This document shows positions 1 through 6,441 of a stretch of 7,036 nucleotides of DNA, piece by piece (within the stretch, counting starts at the first letter, position 1; every line of letters starts with the position of its first letter). A program made the position numbers and the translations under genes. A model generated the notes under the pieces. It was given only the letters and a program-made list of their open reading frames with translations, was not told the DNA's origin and did not search any database. The DNA is taken from assembly GCA_029259835.1 (NCBI GenBank), contig JAJDEL010000475.1:1-7036 (forward strand). Reading direction: 5' to 3'. Source of the DNA: Planctomicrobium sp. (GTDB lineage: Bacteria > Planctomycetota > Planctomycetia > Planctomycetales > Planctomycetaceae).

Positions 1-1
1 A

Positions 2-1006
2 TTGATGGACTATCCCGCTGATCGTTACGAAGTCCTGATTGGTTGCGATGGAAACGAAGACACGACCGGTGATTTGGTAATCACGTTCAACGATTCTCGG
101 ATTCGCTTGTGCCAATATCCGCAGCGACGTGGAAAGCCTTCCGTTCTGAACGACACTGTTCCACAAGCCCGCGGAGAAATCATTGCGTTCTCTGATGCAA
201 ACACTTTCTGGGAACGTGATGCCCTGAAACGATTGGTCTCTCACTTCAAGTCCGAGAACGTCGGTGGCGTTTGTGGACAATTGAAACTGACCGATCCACA
301 CACGGGCGAAAACGTGGACGGGATGTACTGGAAATATGAGAACGTACTCAAGCGTTGGGAAGGCCAACTGGGTGCTTTGCTGGGAGTGAATGGTGCGATC
401 TATGCCATCCGAGCGGAACTCTGGGAACCGATCCCGCCGAATTCCATTGTGGATGACTTCCTCATCGGGATGCGACTGCATCTGAAAGAGCGCGAACTAA
501 TCTTTGATGAAACTGCAATCGCGAATGAAGAAAGTGCCCCGACGATGAACGCGGAGTTTCATCGTCGCGCAAGAATTGGAGCAGGTGGTTTTCAAAGTTT
601 GTGTTGGTTAACACCACTCCTGAAACCAAAGTACGGAAGCATCGCCTTCGCGTTCTGGTCACATAAAGTTTTACGGTGGCACTGCCCGATCTTCCTTGCA
701 ACGGCGTTCTTTGTGAATCTGGGATTGCTGACGATCCCGATCTATCAACTCACAATGGTTCTTCAATGCGTTTTTTACGGAATTTCGATCATCGGTCGGC
801 ATCTTCCTGGTCGTGGAAAAGCGTCGCGATTAACACGGTTGATGACCATGTTCACAGAGATGAATCTGGCACTCTCCGTCGGTTTCTGGAGGTGGCTGAG
901 CCAGCAACAAACTGGAGCCTGGAAACGAACAGCTCGCTCAAACGAACTCATTGCAGCCGCTCAAATCGAAGATGCTCCAGAAAAAGAATTGGTTGAAAGC
1001 TCCTGA
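2..1006 (+). CDS. Glycosyltransferase family 2, membrane-associated (5' partial)
   Basis: This is a processive-type GT-A glycosyltransferase that probably transfers a sugar from a nucleotide-sugar at the cytoplasmic face of the membrane; the acceptor is unknown. The reading frame is open at the left edge, so the N-terminus, including any first membrane segment, is missing, and 334 residues remain. Visible in order are the nucleotide-binding strand with CDGNEDTTG (residues 15-23), RRGKPSVLN (42-50), the metal-binding SDAN motif in place of the usual DxD (64-67), GVNGAIYAIR (128-137), the likely catalytic acidic pair DDF (151-153), and RRARIGAGG (188-196) where cellulose-synthase-like enzymes carry Q/RxxRW. 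Two hydrophobic stretches (about 226-246 and 247-265) are probable membrane helices, and a third weak one lies near 286-299. The SDAN and GAIYAIR pattern fits the CESA-like subgroup of GT2. The family call is firm; the product (exopolysaccharide, glycolipid or other) cannot be read from this window. The following gene is 98 bases away and unrelated in function. Confidence 0.9.
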   Translation: MMDYPADRYEVLIGCDGNEDTTGDLVITFNDSRIRLCQYPQRRGKPSVLNDTVPQARGEIIAFSDANTFWERDALKRLVSHFKSENVGGVCGQLKLTDPHTGENVDGMYWKYENVLKRWEGQLGALLGVNGAIYAIRAELWEPIPPNSIVDDFLIGMRLHLKERELIFDETAIANEESAPTMNAEFHRRARIGAGGFQSLCWLTPLLKPKYGSIAFAFWSHKVLRWHCPIFLATAFFVNLGLLTIPIYQLTMVLQCVFYGISIIGRHLPGRGKASRLTRLMTMFTEMNLALSVGFWRWLSQQQTGAWKRTARSNELIAAAQIEDAPEKELVESS

Positions 1007-1104
1007 ATTTCTCCGGGAACACCACCTCCGGGAAAGACAGCACTTCGCAGACCGTGTAGATTATCGGGGCAAGTCACATTGTTTCCTGGACAGGTCTGAA
1101 CGAC

Positions 1105-1854
1105 ATGAGTGTCGCGAGTAGCTCCTTTCGGCAATTCCTTGGTGCGGGAGCCGAGTTGCTTTTTCCAGCGTCGTGTCACTTTTGCGGACAGCACTTGTCA
1201 TTTGAGAGTCAAATTTCATTGTGCGTGGAATGTCAGCAGAAACTTTCTCCGTCAGCATGCAATCGTTGTGAACGCTGCTCTGCCGTCGTGGGGCCAAATC
1301 TGGAAACGTTAAACGGATGTGTACATTGCCGAAAAGATGTCTATTCGTTTCAAAGCGTGACGAGCCTCGGAATTTATGATGGTTTGTTGAAGTCCGCTGT
1401 ACTTCAGGGAAAATATGGAGTGAACCCGGCCCTCTTAACGAGTCTCACAGATCTACTTCACGCATCTGGGCACGAACGATTTACAAAAACATCAGCCAAT
1501 TTGATTGTACCGATTCCTCATCATTGGACAGATCGCCTGGTGAAAGTGAGTCAAGCCTCGACGAACGTTGCAAATCGCCTAAGTCGTTTATTGAACGTCC
1601 CGATTGACAGGCATATACTACAAAAGCGAGTCAGAACGGCGAAGCAGCAATCGTTGAATCCAACTGCTCGCAGGCAGAATTTGAAGTCGGCGTTTCGAGT
1701 TTCAAATGGAATAGACCTTTCCGGATTGAAAATTTTGCTTGTCGACGACGTGTTGACGACTGGAACAACGTGTCAGCGAGCAACACGACTGTTGTTGCAA
1801 TCGGGAGTAGATGAAGTCAGAGTTGCCGTGTTGGCTCGCGGAATTGGGGCCTGA
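1105..1854 (+). CDS. ComF family protein (phosphoribosyltransferase-like)
   Basis: The product is a 249-residue, probably cytoplasmic protein of the ComF/GntX family, known for a role in DNA uptake in some bacteria, though its reaction is not well defined. The N-terminus holds a cysteine-rich zinc-binding region: C24-x2-C27, C40-x2-C43, C52-x2-C55-x2-C58 and C72-x2-C75. The C-terminus carries the PRPP-binding loop of type I phosphoribosyltransferases, LLVDDVLTTGTT (211-222), with the acidic pair D214-D215. Between them are VPIPHHW (135-141) and RTAKQQSLNPTARRQN (177-192), which match the family's conserved RT..Q..L....R..N pattern. The usual RGFNQ motif after the VP.P segment is replaced by VKVSQ (146-150). 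Length is typical of the family. ATG at 1105 is chosen because it leaves a short leader before the zinc region; the upstream Shine-Dalgarno is weak (ACAGG near 1090-1094). A role in natural competence is not shown by the neighbours. Confidence 0.9.
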   Translation: MSVASSSFRQFLGAGAELLFPASCHFCGQHLSFESQISLCVECQQKLSPSACNRCERCSAVVGPNLETLNGCVHCRKDVYSFQSVTSLGIYDGLLKSAVLQGKYGVNPALLTSLTDLLHASGHERFTKTSANLIVPIPHHWTDRLVKVSQASTNVANRLSRLLNVPIDRHILQKRVRTAKQQSLNPTARRQNLKSAFRVSNGIDLSGLKILLVDDVLTTGTTCQRATRLLLQSGVDEVRVAVLARGIGA

Positions 1855-1972
1855 CGGCCTGTCAGTTGCCACTGTGTGATCAATTTCCCAATTAAATTAC
1901 CGTTGGTTGAATTATTAAAACCGACCGCAGGACTCAATCAGGAAGTGTGACTTGCGTCACTGATAGAAATTC

Positions 1973-3196
1973 ATGGCTGAAGACGCTGACCAGAATGGCA
2001 CTGACCAAAACGACGCAAATGAGCCTCCACCAAAGAAGCCGGAGTTGACTCCAACCCGAGTTTTTCTGCGTGGAGTCGCAGTCAGCCTTCCCACCATTCT
2101 TACGATTGTGGTTCTCATTTGGGTTCTGAACTTCGTTGCCAAGTACATTATCACTCCTGCGACTTGGACTGTGAAATATACAATGTCGCAATTTGTCGAC
2201 GAGTCTGTTCCAAGTGATAAGCTGATACGCTTGGATTCCCCACCTTCTCTAGACTTCTGTCAAACTAATTACCTTGTTTCGAGGGACCTGAGTGTGCGTT
2301 TTCGTAACTTTGTTGCTGAACAGAAATCCTGGGGAGACAGTCAGCGCGCTGAGGCGACCAATGATACCTCTACAGATCTGCGTTCAGTACGCCTGCAGCG
2401 GCAGACAGACTGGCTGCAAACAGAAGCTGAAAAAGTCACGTCGGAAGTGTATATTCAACTTGGTTCAAGTGCAGTGCCGTATCCTGTTTATGCAGAAGTC
2501 GCACAGTACCTACCACCTGGACAAATTCCGAGTTCATCCCGTGCGCTTTACATGGAATATGTCGCCCACAAGTATTTCAAAAGCTTATTCCATCTCAGTT
2601 TGCTTACCGTTGTCCTGATCATCTTCATTCTTTATTTCACCGGTCAGTTTGTTTCTGCGAAATTGGGCGGCTTACTTGTTCGTCTGATTGAAGTGAAAGT
2701 CCTGGGGCGTCTTCCTGTTGTGCGAAACATTTACGGATCGGTGAAACAGGTCACCGATTTTCTGCTGACAGAAAATCAACCGGTTGAGTATCGTCGTGTC
2801 GCGGCTGTGCAGTACACCCGGAAAGGAGTCTGGGCAATTGGCTTTGTCACCGGCGAAAGTATGATGCAAATTTCCATTGGTGCCGGCGAACCATGCGTTT
2901 CCGTGTTTGTTCCAACTTCGCCAATGCCCATGACTGGATTTACGATTAACATTCCTCGTCGCGAAGTCCTCGACTTAGATATTAGCGTCGAACAGGCAAT
3001 GCAATTTTGCATTTCATGCGGTGTCCTCTCGCCTGCCCATCAAAAGATGACACCAGAAAAGTTCAAGGAATTTGTGGAGCAAGGACTGATCCGAGCGAAT
3101 GTGTCAACGCCACAATATCTGCCAGGGCAAGCTGCGGTGCCAGGGCAGATGCCTCACTCTTCATCTCAAATCGATGACGAAGGAGACGATGATTGA
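1973..3196 (+). CDS. DUF502 family integral membrane protein
   Basis: This is a 407-residue inner-membrane protein of the DUF502 family, whose function is not established. Residues 1-30 are polar and probably cytoplasmic. The first membrane helix is about 36-58 and the second about 206-226. The conserved DUF502 core follows: GRLPVVRNIYGSVKQVTDFLL (245-265), the RKGVWAIGFVTGE segment (283-295), VFVPTSPMPMTGF (311-323), and the end motif DLDISVEQAMQFCISCGV (334-351). The two helices are separated by about 147 residues, which by topology lie outside the cytoplasm; most DUF502 proteins have a much shorter connection and are near 200 residues in total. The tail (about 380-407) is rich in proline, glutamine and acidic residues and ends in DDEGDDD. 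No strong Shine-Dalgarno precedes ATG 1973. The stop codon overlaps the hemC start by one base, so the two are likely co-translated. The family call is firm; the function is unknown. Confidence 0.9.
   Translation: MAEDADQNGTDQNDANEPPPKKPELTPTRVFLRGVAVSLPTILTIVVLIWVLNFVAKYIITPATWTVKYTMSQFVDESVPSDKLIRLDSPPSLDFCQTNYLVSRDLSVRFRNFVAEQKSWGDSQRAEATNDTSTDLRSVRLQRQTDWLQTEAEKVTSEVYIQLGSSAVPYPVYAEVAQYLPPGQIPSSSRALYMEYVAHKYFKSLFHLSLLTVVLIIFILYFTGQFVSAKLGGLLVRLIEVKVLGRLPVVRNIYGSVKQVTDFLLTENQPVEYRRVAAVQYTRKGVWAIGFVTGESMMQISIGAGEPCVSVFVPTSPMPMTGFTINIPRREVLDLDISVEQAMQFCISCGVLSPAHQKMTPEKFKEFVEQGLIRANVSTPQYLPGQAAVPGQMPHSSSQIDDEGDDD
3180..3185 (+). promoter_or_regulatory. Shine-Dalgarno for hemC
   Basis: AAGGAG lies inside the last codons of the DUF502 gene, ten bases before ATG 3196. 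It is the clearest ribosome binding site in the window. It also sits seven bases before an in-frame TTG at 3193, so it does not by itself exclude that start. The TGATG stop-start overlap favours the ATG and suggests translational coupling. Confidence 0.7.
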
Positions 3197-4125
3197 TGCC
3201 ATCTGATGCACAAAGAACAATACGGATCGCGACTCGCGAAAGTCCACTCGCGCTCTGGCAGGCCAATTATCTGGCAGACCGATTGCGAGAAATCACAACT
3301 GACCACCAAGTTGTTCTGGTTCCGGTTTCGACAATGGGTGATCGTGACAGAACAGAGCCACTCCGCACGATGGGCGGACAAGGTATCTTCACTCGCGAAG
3401 TCCAAAGAGTCGTTCTCGAAAACAATGCTGACGTCGCTGTTCATTCTCTCAAGGATTTACCTAGTGAAACTGTCTCTGGTTTAGTTCTGGCAGGAATCCC
3501 TGAGCGCGCACCGCGCTACGATGCGATGATTCTTCCGAATGGTTCCGACATCGCAACAATCGATTCGTTATCGAAGAACGCAAAAATTGGGACGGGATCT
3601 CCCCGTCGACAGGCACAGTTACTCAATGCCAGTCCAGATTTACTGATGGCGGAAATTCGAGGCAACGTGGAGACTAGACTCAAGAAACTCGATGCCGGCG
3701 ACTACGACGCAATTGTTCTCGCCGAAGCCGGACTGCGCCGGCTTGGATTAGCCGATCGCATTTCGTTTTTAATTGAACCTCCTCTCATGTTTCCAGCAGT
3801 TGGACAAGCGGCACTGGGAATTGAATGCCGCGAAGACGATACGGATGTCATCCATCTTCTGGAACAAATTTCAGATGCAGAAACGAAAGCTGAAGTCACC
3901 GCCGAACGTGCGTGTATGGCAACGCTGAAAGCAGGTTGTCACGCCCCGGTCGGAGTTCTTTGCACGGTGACTGAAAATCAATTGGACTTTGAAGGCGTTG
4001 TCCTCAGCCCGGATGGTCAACAGCGATTTCAGGTCTCTCTCTCAGGCGATATCAACGCTCCTGCAGAACTCGGTCAACACGCCGCAGAACTCCTCATCGA
4101 CCAAGGTGCCGCAGCGGTTCTTTGA
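3196..4125 (+). CDS. hemC: Hydroxymethylbilane synthase (porphobilinogen deaminase)
   Basis: HemC joins four porphobilinogen molecules into hydroxymethylbilane, the linear tetrapyrrole precursor of heme, in the cytoplasm. The 309-residue length is normal. Conserved blocks run in order: IRIATRESPLALWQ (9-22), VSTMGDRD (44-51), MGGQGIFTREV (59-69), ADVAVHSLKDLPSE (78-91) with catalytic aspartate D87, IGTGSPRRQAQL (131-142), EIRGNVETRLKKLD (153-166), the AIVLAEAGLRRLGL helix (172-185), PAVGQAALGIECR (200-212), and ERACMATLKAGCHAPVG (237-253). C248 is the expected attachment site of the dipyrromethane cofactor. All key residues are present, so the enzyme should be active. ATG 3196 overlaps the DUF502 stop (TGATG) and has AAGGAG ten bases upstream; an in-frame TTG at 3193 would add one residue and is less likely. 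No other heme genes are in the window. No clear terminator follows. Confidence 0.97.
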   Translation: MPSDAQRTIRIATRESPLALWQANYLADRLREITTDHQVVLVPVSTMGDRDRTEPLRTMGGQGIFTREVQRVVLENNADVAVHSLKDLPSETVSGLVLAGIPERAPRYDAMILPNGSDIATIDSLSKNAKIGTGSPRRQAQLLNASPDLLMAEIRGNVETRLKKLDAGDYDAIVLAEAGLRRLGLADRISFLIEPPLMFPAVGQAALGIECREDDTDVIHLLEQISDAETKAEVTAERACMATLKAGCHAPVGVLCTVTENQLDFEGVVLSPDGQQRFQVSLSGDINAPAELGQHAAELLIDQGAAAVL

Positions 4126-4176
4126 ACTGAGAGCGTGTTTGTATATTCGCTCACTGCCAGATCGCGGCAACCATTG

Positions 4177-4241
4177 TCCCCTCTCCCCGCAATTTGCGGT
4201 GAGTACAGAGAAGGCTTCGCTGCGCGGGTAGGGTGAGGGGA
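4177..4241. repeat. REP-like GC-rich inverted repeat element
   Basis: The left arm TCCCCTCTCCCCGC (4177-4190) pairs imperfectly with the right arm GCGGGTAGGGTGAGGGGA (4224-4241). The outer seven bases, TCCCCTC and GAGGGGA, are perfect complements; the inner part pairs with a few bulged bases. A nested palindrome CCGCAA-T-TTGCGG occupies 4187-4199, and a short GAAG/CTTC pair lies at 4210-4218. The 65-base element could form an extended hairpin in the RNA downstream of hemC. Its form resembles dispersed REP-type intergenic repeats, but whether it recurs in this genome cannot be seen here. It might help to stabilise or end the hemC transcript, though it lacks a T-run. Confidence 0.6.
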
Positions 4242-4294
4242 TCAGAAAACAGTTGGTTCTCAGGTTTGGTTGCTTTCCGAGGGTGCCACTTCAG

Positions 4295-4321
4295 CCCCCC
4301 CTCATCCTAACCTTCTCCCCC
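4295..4321. repeat. Second, inverted copy of the REP-like end motif
   Basis: A pyrimidine-rich stretch with the core CCCCTCATCCTAACC (4298-4312) closely matches the reverse complement of the right arm at 4224-4240, which contains CCCCTCACCCTACCC. It is followed by TTCTCCCCC. It is therefore an inverted, slightly diverged copy of the element end. The ten-base core GGGTGAGGGG at 4503-4512 is in the opposite orientation and matches this motif at nine of ten positions as its complement, so 4298-4512 could be the two ends of a larger, decayed element. That larger unit is inference. Confidence 0.45.
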
Positions 4322-4772
4322 ATAACGAGATCTCTTTCAAAGTTGAAAACCGAGCATGGGGAAGAAGGGACACCCTTTCTGCACAACGAACGATTTGTGA
4401 ACCACGCACTGAATTGATTCGACGATCCTCACCGTGTTGAATGACTCGCCTTTAAACAACCTGTTGTCCCAGGTCGCATTGATTTTCATCAGCACAGAGT
4501 TCGGGTGAGGGGTGAAGCTCACTTTTCGATGAAACGCTGCGTTCCAGCAAGGCATTTTCTGGTCATTACAAGTCATCTCAAGCCTCCGCCAACTCACCAA
4601 TGGATAAAGATCGTCAGGTGAGTGGCACGATCCGGAACGGATTGATTATCGTACCGATGTCTTCGATTTCCTCTCTTTAACATTGATTCGCGAGAAAAAT
4701 GCGATCATGTTTTGATGAGTCGTTGATCAGCCAAACACTCCCGCCTCATTCTCTCCTAAGAGCAACCCAACA

Positions 4773-6323
4773 ATGAGTACCGCAAAGTCTCGATTTAAAA
4801 CGAATTCCCGATGTTTCACACTCTCCATACTCGTATTGCAACTGTCTGCGATTCTCACGACTTGTGACGCAGCGAAACCTGCCCCACCTAAGGGTTTCCG
4901 TGCGATCTTCAACGGTGAGGATCTCGCAGGTTGGCATGGCCTGAACCCTCATCGTGGTGCCAAGCTGACAGGTGAAAAGAAGGCAGCCAATCTCAAGAAG
5001 CAGCGAGAAGAATTTGCCCAACACTGGAGAGTCGAGAATGGGGAACTTGTCAACGATGGGCATGGACCTTACGCCACATCAGATGAAGAATTCGGTGACA
5101 TTGAATTTTTGATCGAGTACAAAACTGTCGCCAAAGCTGACAGCGGAATCTACATGCGTGGCACACCGCAAGTTCAAATTTGGGACTGGAATCAGAAGTT
5201 TGATCCAAAACGACCAACCCGAAAACCGCATCTCGGCTCTGGTGGACTCTTCAACAACACCCCTGGAACAGCCGGGCGTGATCCGATGGTTCTGGCAGAC
5301 AAGCCATTTGGAGAGTGGAACAAGTTCCGCATCCGACAGATCGGTTCTCTCACTTGGGTCTGGCTGAACGATCAACTTGTTGTCGACGGAGCAACAATGG
5401 AAAACTACTGGGATCGCAGCATCCCGTTGCCGGCGAGTGCTCCAATTATGTTGCAAACACATGGCGGTGAAATTCGCTGGCGGAATCTTTTTATTCACGA
5501 TATTGATGCAAAAGAAGCAAAACAGATTCTGAGCCAGGCAGATTCAAAATCTGACCTCTCAAAAGCGTTAACGTTGCATGCTTCATTTGATGAGCATTTG
5601 AACGCCGATTTCTCTCGTGGCGATAGAACCAGTTATGTTCGAGACGGGAAAGTATATGCTCAAGCCGGTGAAGTTGATGGAGTGGAAATTTCTTCCGAAG
5701 GTCGCTTCGGTGGTTCACTCGACTTCACAAAGAAGACAACATATCGACCGGCATTCAAAGACCCAGGAATCGTGAACTACAACTCCAAGAACTGGAGCAC
5801 CACGGTTTCTGTCTGGTTACGTTTGAACCCGGACAAAGATTTGGAACCGGGCTATTGTGATCCGGTCCAAATTGTGGGAGACAGCAGCAAGAAAGGATTC
5901 ATCTTTCTCGAATTTTCAAAGGATGAAACTCCACGCTACTTCCGCTACGCGATTCGACCACTCTTTGAAATCTGGAATCCCGATGGAATTTCCTGGGCGG
6001 ACATGCCTTTTGAAAAACGACCGATGGTTCAGGTCGAGAAGCCTCCATTTACAAGAGAAGCCTGGACGCATGTTGTGTTCACACTGGAAAATATCAACGG
6101 TGTAAAATCGCAAGGAAAGCTCTATCTCGATGGCAAACTGCAAGGCGTGATTGAGAATTGGGATTTGAAATTTGGTTGGGATCCCAAGCAAGTCAAACTC
6201 GTTCTCGGTGCATCATACGTCGGTCAAATGGACGACTTTGCAGTCTTCAATCGTGTGCTTTCTGAGAAAGAAGTAAATCAACTCCATGGGTTGAAGAACG
6301 GCGTTGCCGATCTTCGTCCGTAA
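4773..6323 (+). CDS. Exported DUF1080 (3-keto-disaccharide hydrolase-like) protein with C-terminal LamG-like domain
   Basis: This 516-residue protein is predicted to be exported and probably acts on sugars or glycans outside the cytoplasm. Residues 1-34 form a signal peptide: basic start, hydrophobic core about 15-30, likely cleavage near CDAA (31-34). C31 follows LTT, a poor lipobox, so a lipoprotein is possible but less likely. Residues about 41-243 are a DUF1080/PF06439 domain: FNGEDLAGWHG (46-56), EFLIEYKTVAKADSGIYMRG (111-130), QVQIWD (133-138), GSGGLFNN (155-162), EWNKFRIRQIG (181-191), and LQTHGGEIRWRNLFI (227-241). Residues about 265-505 look like a concanavalin A/LamG fold: WSTTVSVWLRL (341-351), WTHVVFTLEN (431-440), GKLYLDGKLQG (448-458) and the typical end VGQMDDFAVFNRVLSEKEV (483-501), which may bind carbohydrate. 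Many DUF1080 proteins consist of the first domain alone. ATG 4773 is preceded by a weak AAGAG (4758-4762). Substrate is unknown. The gene is followed by a strong terminator. Confidence 0.88.
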   Translation: MSTAKSRFKTNSRCFTLSILVLQLSAILTTCDAAKPAPPKGFRAIFNGEDLAGWHGLNPHRGAKLTGEKKAANLKKQREEFAQHWRVENGELVNDGHGPYATSDEEFGDIEFLIEYKTVAKADSGIYMRGTPQVQIWDWNQKFDPKRPTRKPHLGSGGLFNNTPGTAGRDPMVLADKPFGEWNKFRIRQIGSLTWVWLNDQLVVDGATMENYWDRSIPLPASAPIMLQTHGGEIRWRNLFIHDIDAKEAKQILSQADSKSDLSKALTLHASFDEHLNADFSRGDRTSYVRDGKVYAQAGEVDGVEISSEGRFGGSLDFTKKTTYRPAFKDPGIVNYNSKNWSTTVSVWLRLNPDKDLEPGYCDPVQIVGDSSKKGFIFLEFSKDETPRYFRYAIRPLFEIWNPDGISWADMPFEKRPMVQVEKPPFTREAWTHVVFTLENINGVKSQGKLYLDGKLQGVIENWDLKFGWDPKQVKLVLGASYVGQMDDFAVFNRVLSEKEVNQLHGLKNGVADLRP

Positions 6324-6344
6324 CTGAGCGAAAGTGCAAACGGC

Positions 6345-6378
6345 AAAAAGCCCGGCATTTTCAAAATGCCGGGCTTTT
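6345..6378. terminator. Strong rho-independent terminator, potentially bidirectional
   Basis: A perfect inverted repeat, GCCCGGCATTTT (6350-6361) and AAAATGCCGGGC (6363-6374), is flanked by an A-run (6345-6349) and a T-run (6375-6378), extending the pairing to 16 base pairs around a single central C. In RNA the middle A-U pairs would open into a small loop. It begins 22 bases after the DUF1080-LamG stop and should end that transcript. The flanking A- and T-runs would let it work on either strand, but the next gene is on the same strand. Confidence 0.92.
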
Positions 6379-6441
6379 GATTCAACATCACATTTCCCGC
6401 AGTCCCCAGTATCAGCCCTCAACAAAGACTTCAGAATTCAC

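Larger units (their letters stand above)
4126..4772. other. Long intergenic region with GC-rich repeats, no convincing gene
   Basis: This 647-base stretch separates hemC from the DUF1080 gene. Its left third holds the REP-like motifs listed separately (4177-4241 and 4295-4321). A further copy of the ten-base core GGGTGAGGGG lies at 4503-4512, identical to 4231-4240. Smaller inverted repeats are GAGCG/CGCTC (4131-4135 with 4148-4152), TTTCAA/TTGAAA (4335-4340 with 4343-4348), ACTCACC/GGTGAGT (4592-4598 with 4617-4623) and ATCCG/CGGAT (4630-4634 with 4638-4642). None is followed by a T-run, so none is called as a terminator. A minus-strand open frame (4600 down to 4337) has no recognisable domain. 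No promoter with good -35 and -10 boxes could be supported before the gene at 4773, although one should exist. Confidence 0.6.

Noticed and set aside
1851..1865. Inverted repeat CTGAC/GTCAG at the ComF stop codon, considered as a terminator
   Set aside because: Only five base pairs, it includes the stop codon itself, and no T-run follows.
1866..1920. Possible promoter upstream of the DUF502 gene: TTGCCA at 1866-1871 and AT-rich DNA to 1920
   Set aside because: No acceptable -10 box lies 16-18 bases downstream; the best match is about 21 bases away and poor.
1948..1959. Small palindrome TGAC-TTGC-GTCA before the DUF502 start
   Set aside because: Four-base arms are expected by chance and there is no support for an operator.
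3193..3195. TTG as the hemC start
   Set aside because: The adjacent ATG at 3196 gives the stop-start overlap typical of coupled genes and good Shine-Dalgarno spacing; the difference is one residue.
4131..4152. GAGCG/CGCTC hairpin just after hemC, considered as its terminator
   Set aside because: Short five-base stem with a twelve-base loop and no T-run.
4337..4600. Minus-strand open frame of 87 codons (TTG start; ATG at 4576) inside the long intergenic region
   Set aside because: No recognisable domain or signal, no clear ribosome binding site, and it runs across one of the repeat cores (4503-4512). A degraded gene or repeat-borne frame cannot be excluded; a protein search with hits in several relatives would reopen it.
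4683..4712. TTGATT at 4683-4688 as a -35 box for the DUF1080 gene
   Set aside because: The best -10 candidate at the right spacing (CATGTT) matches only three of six consensus bases.
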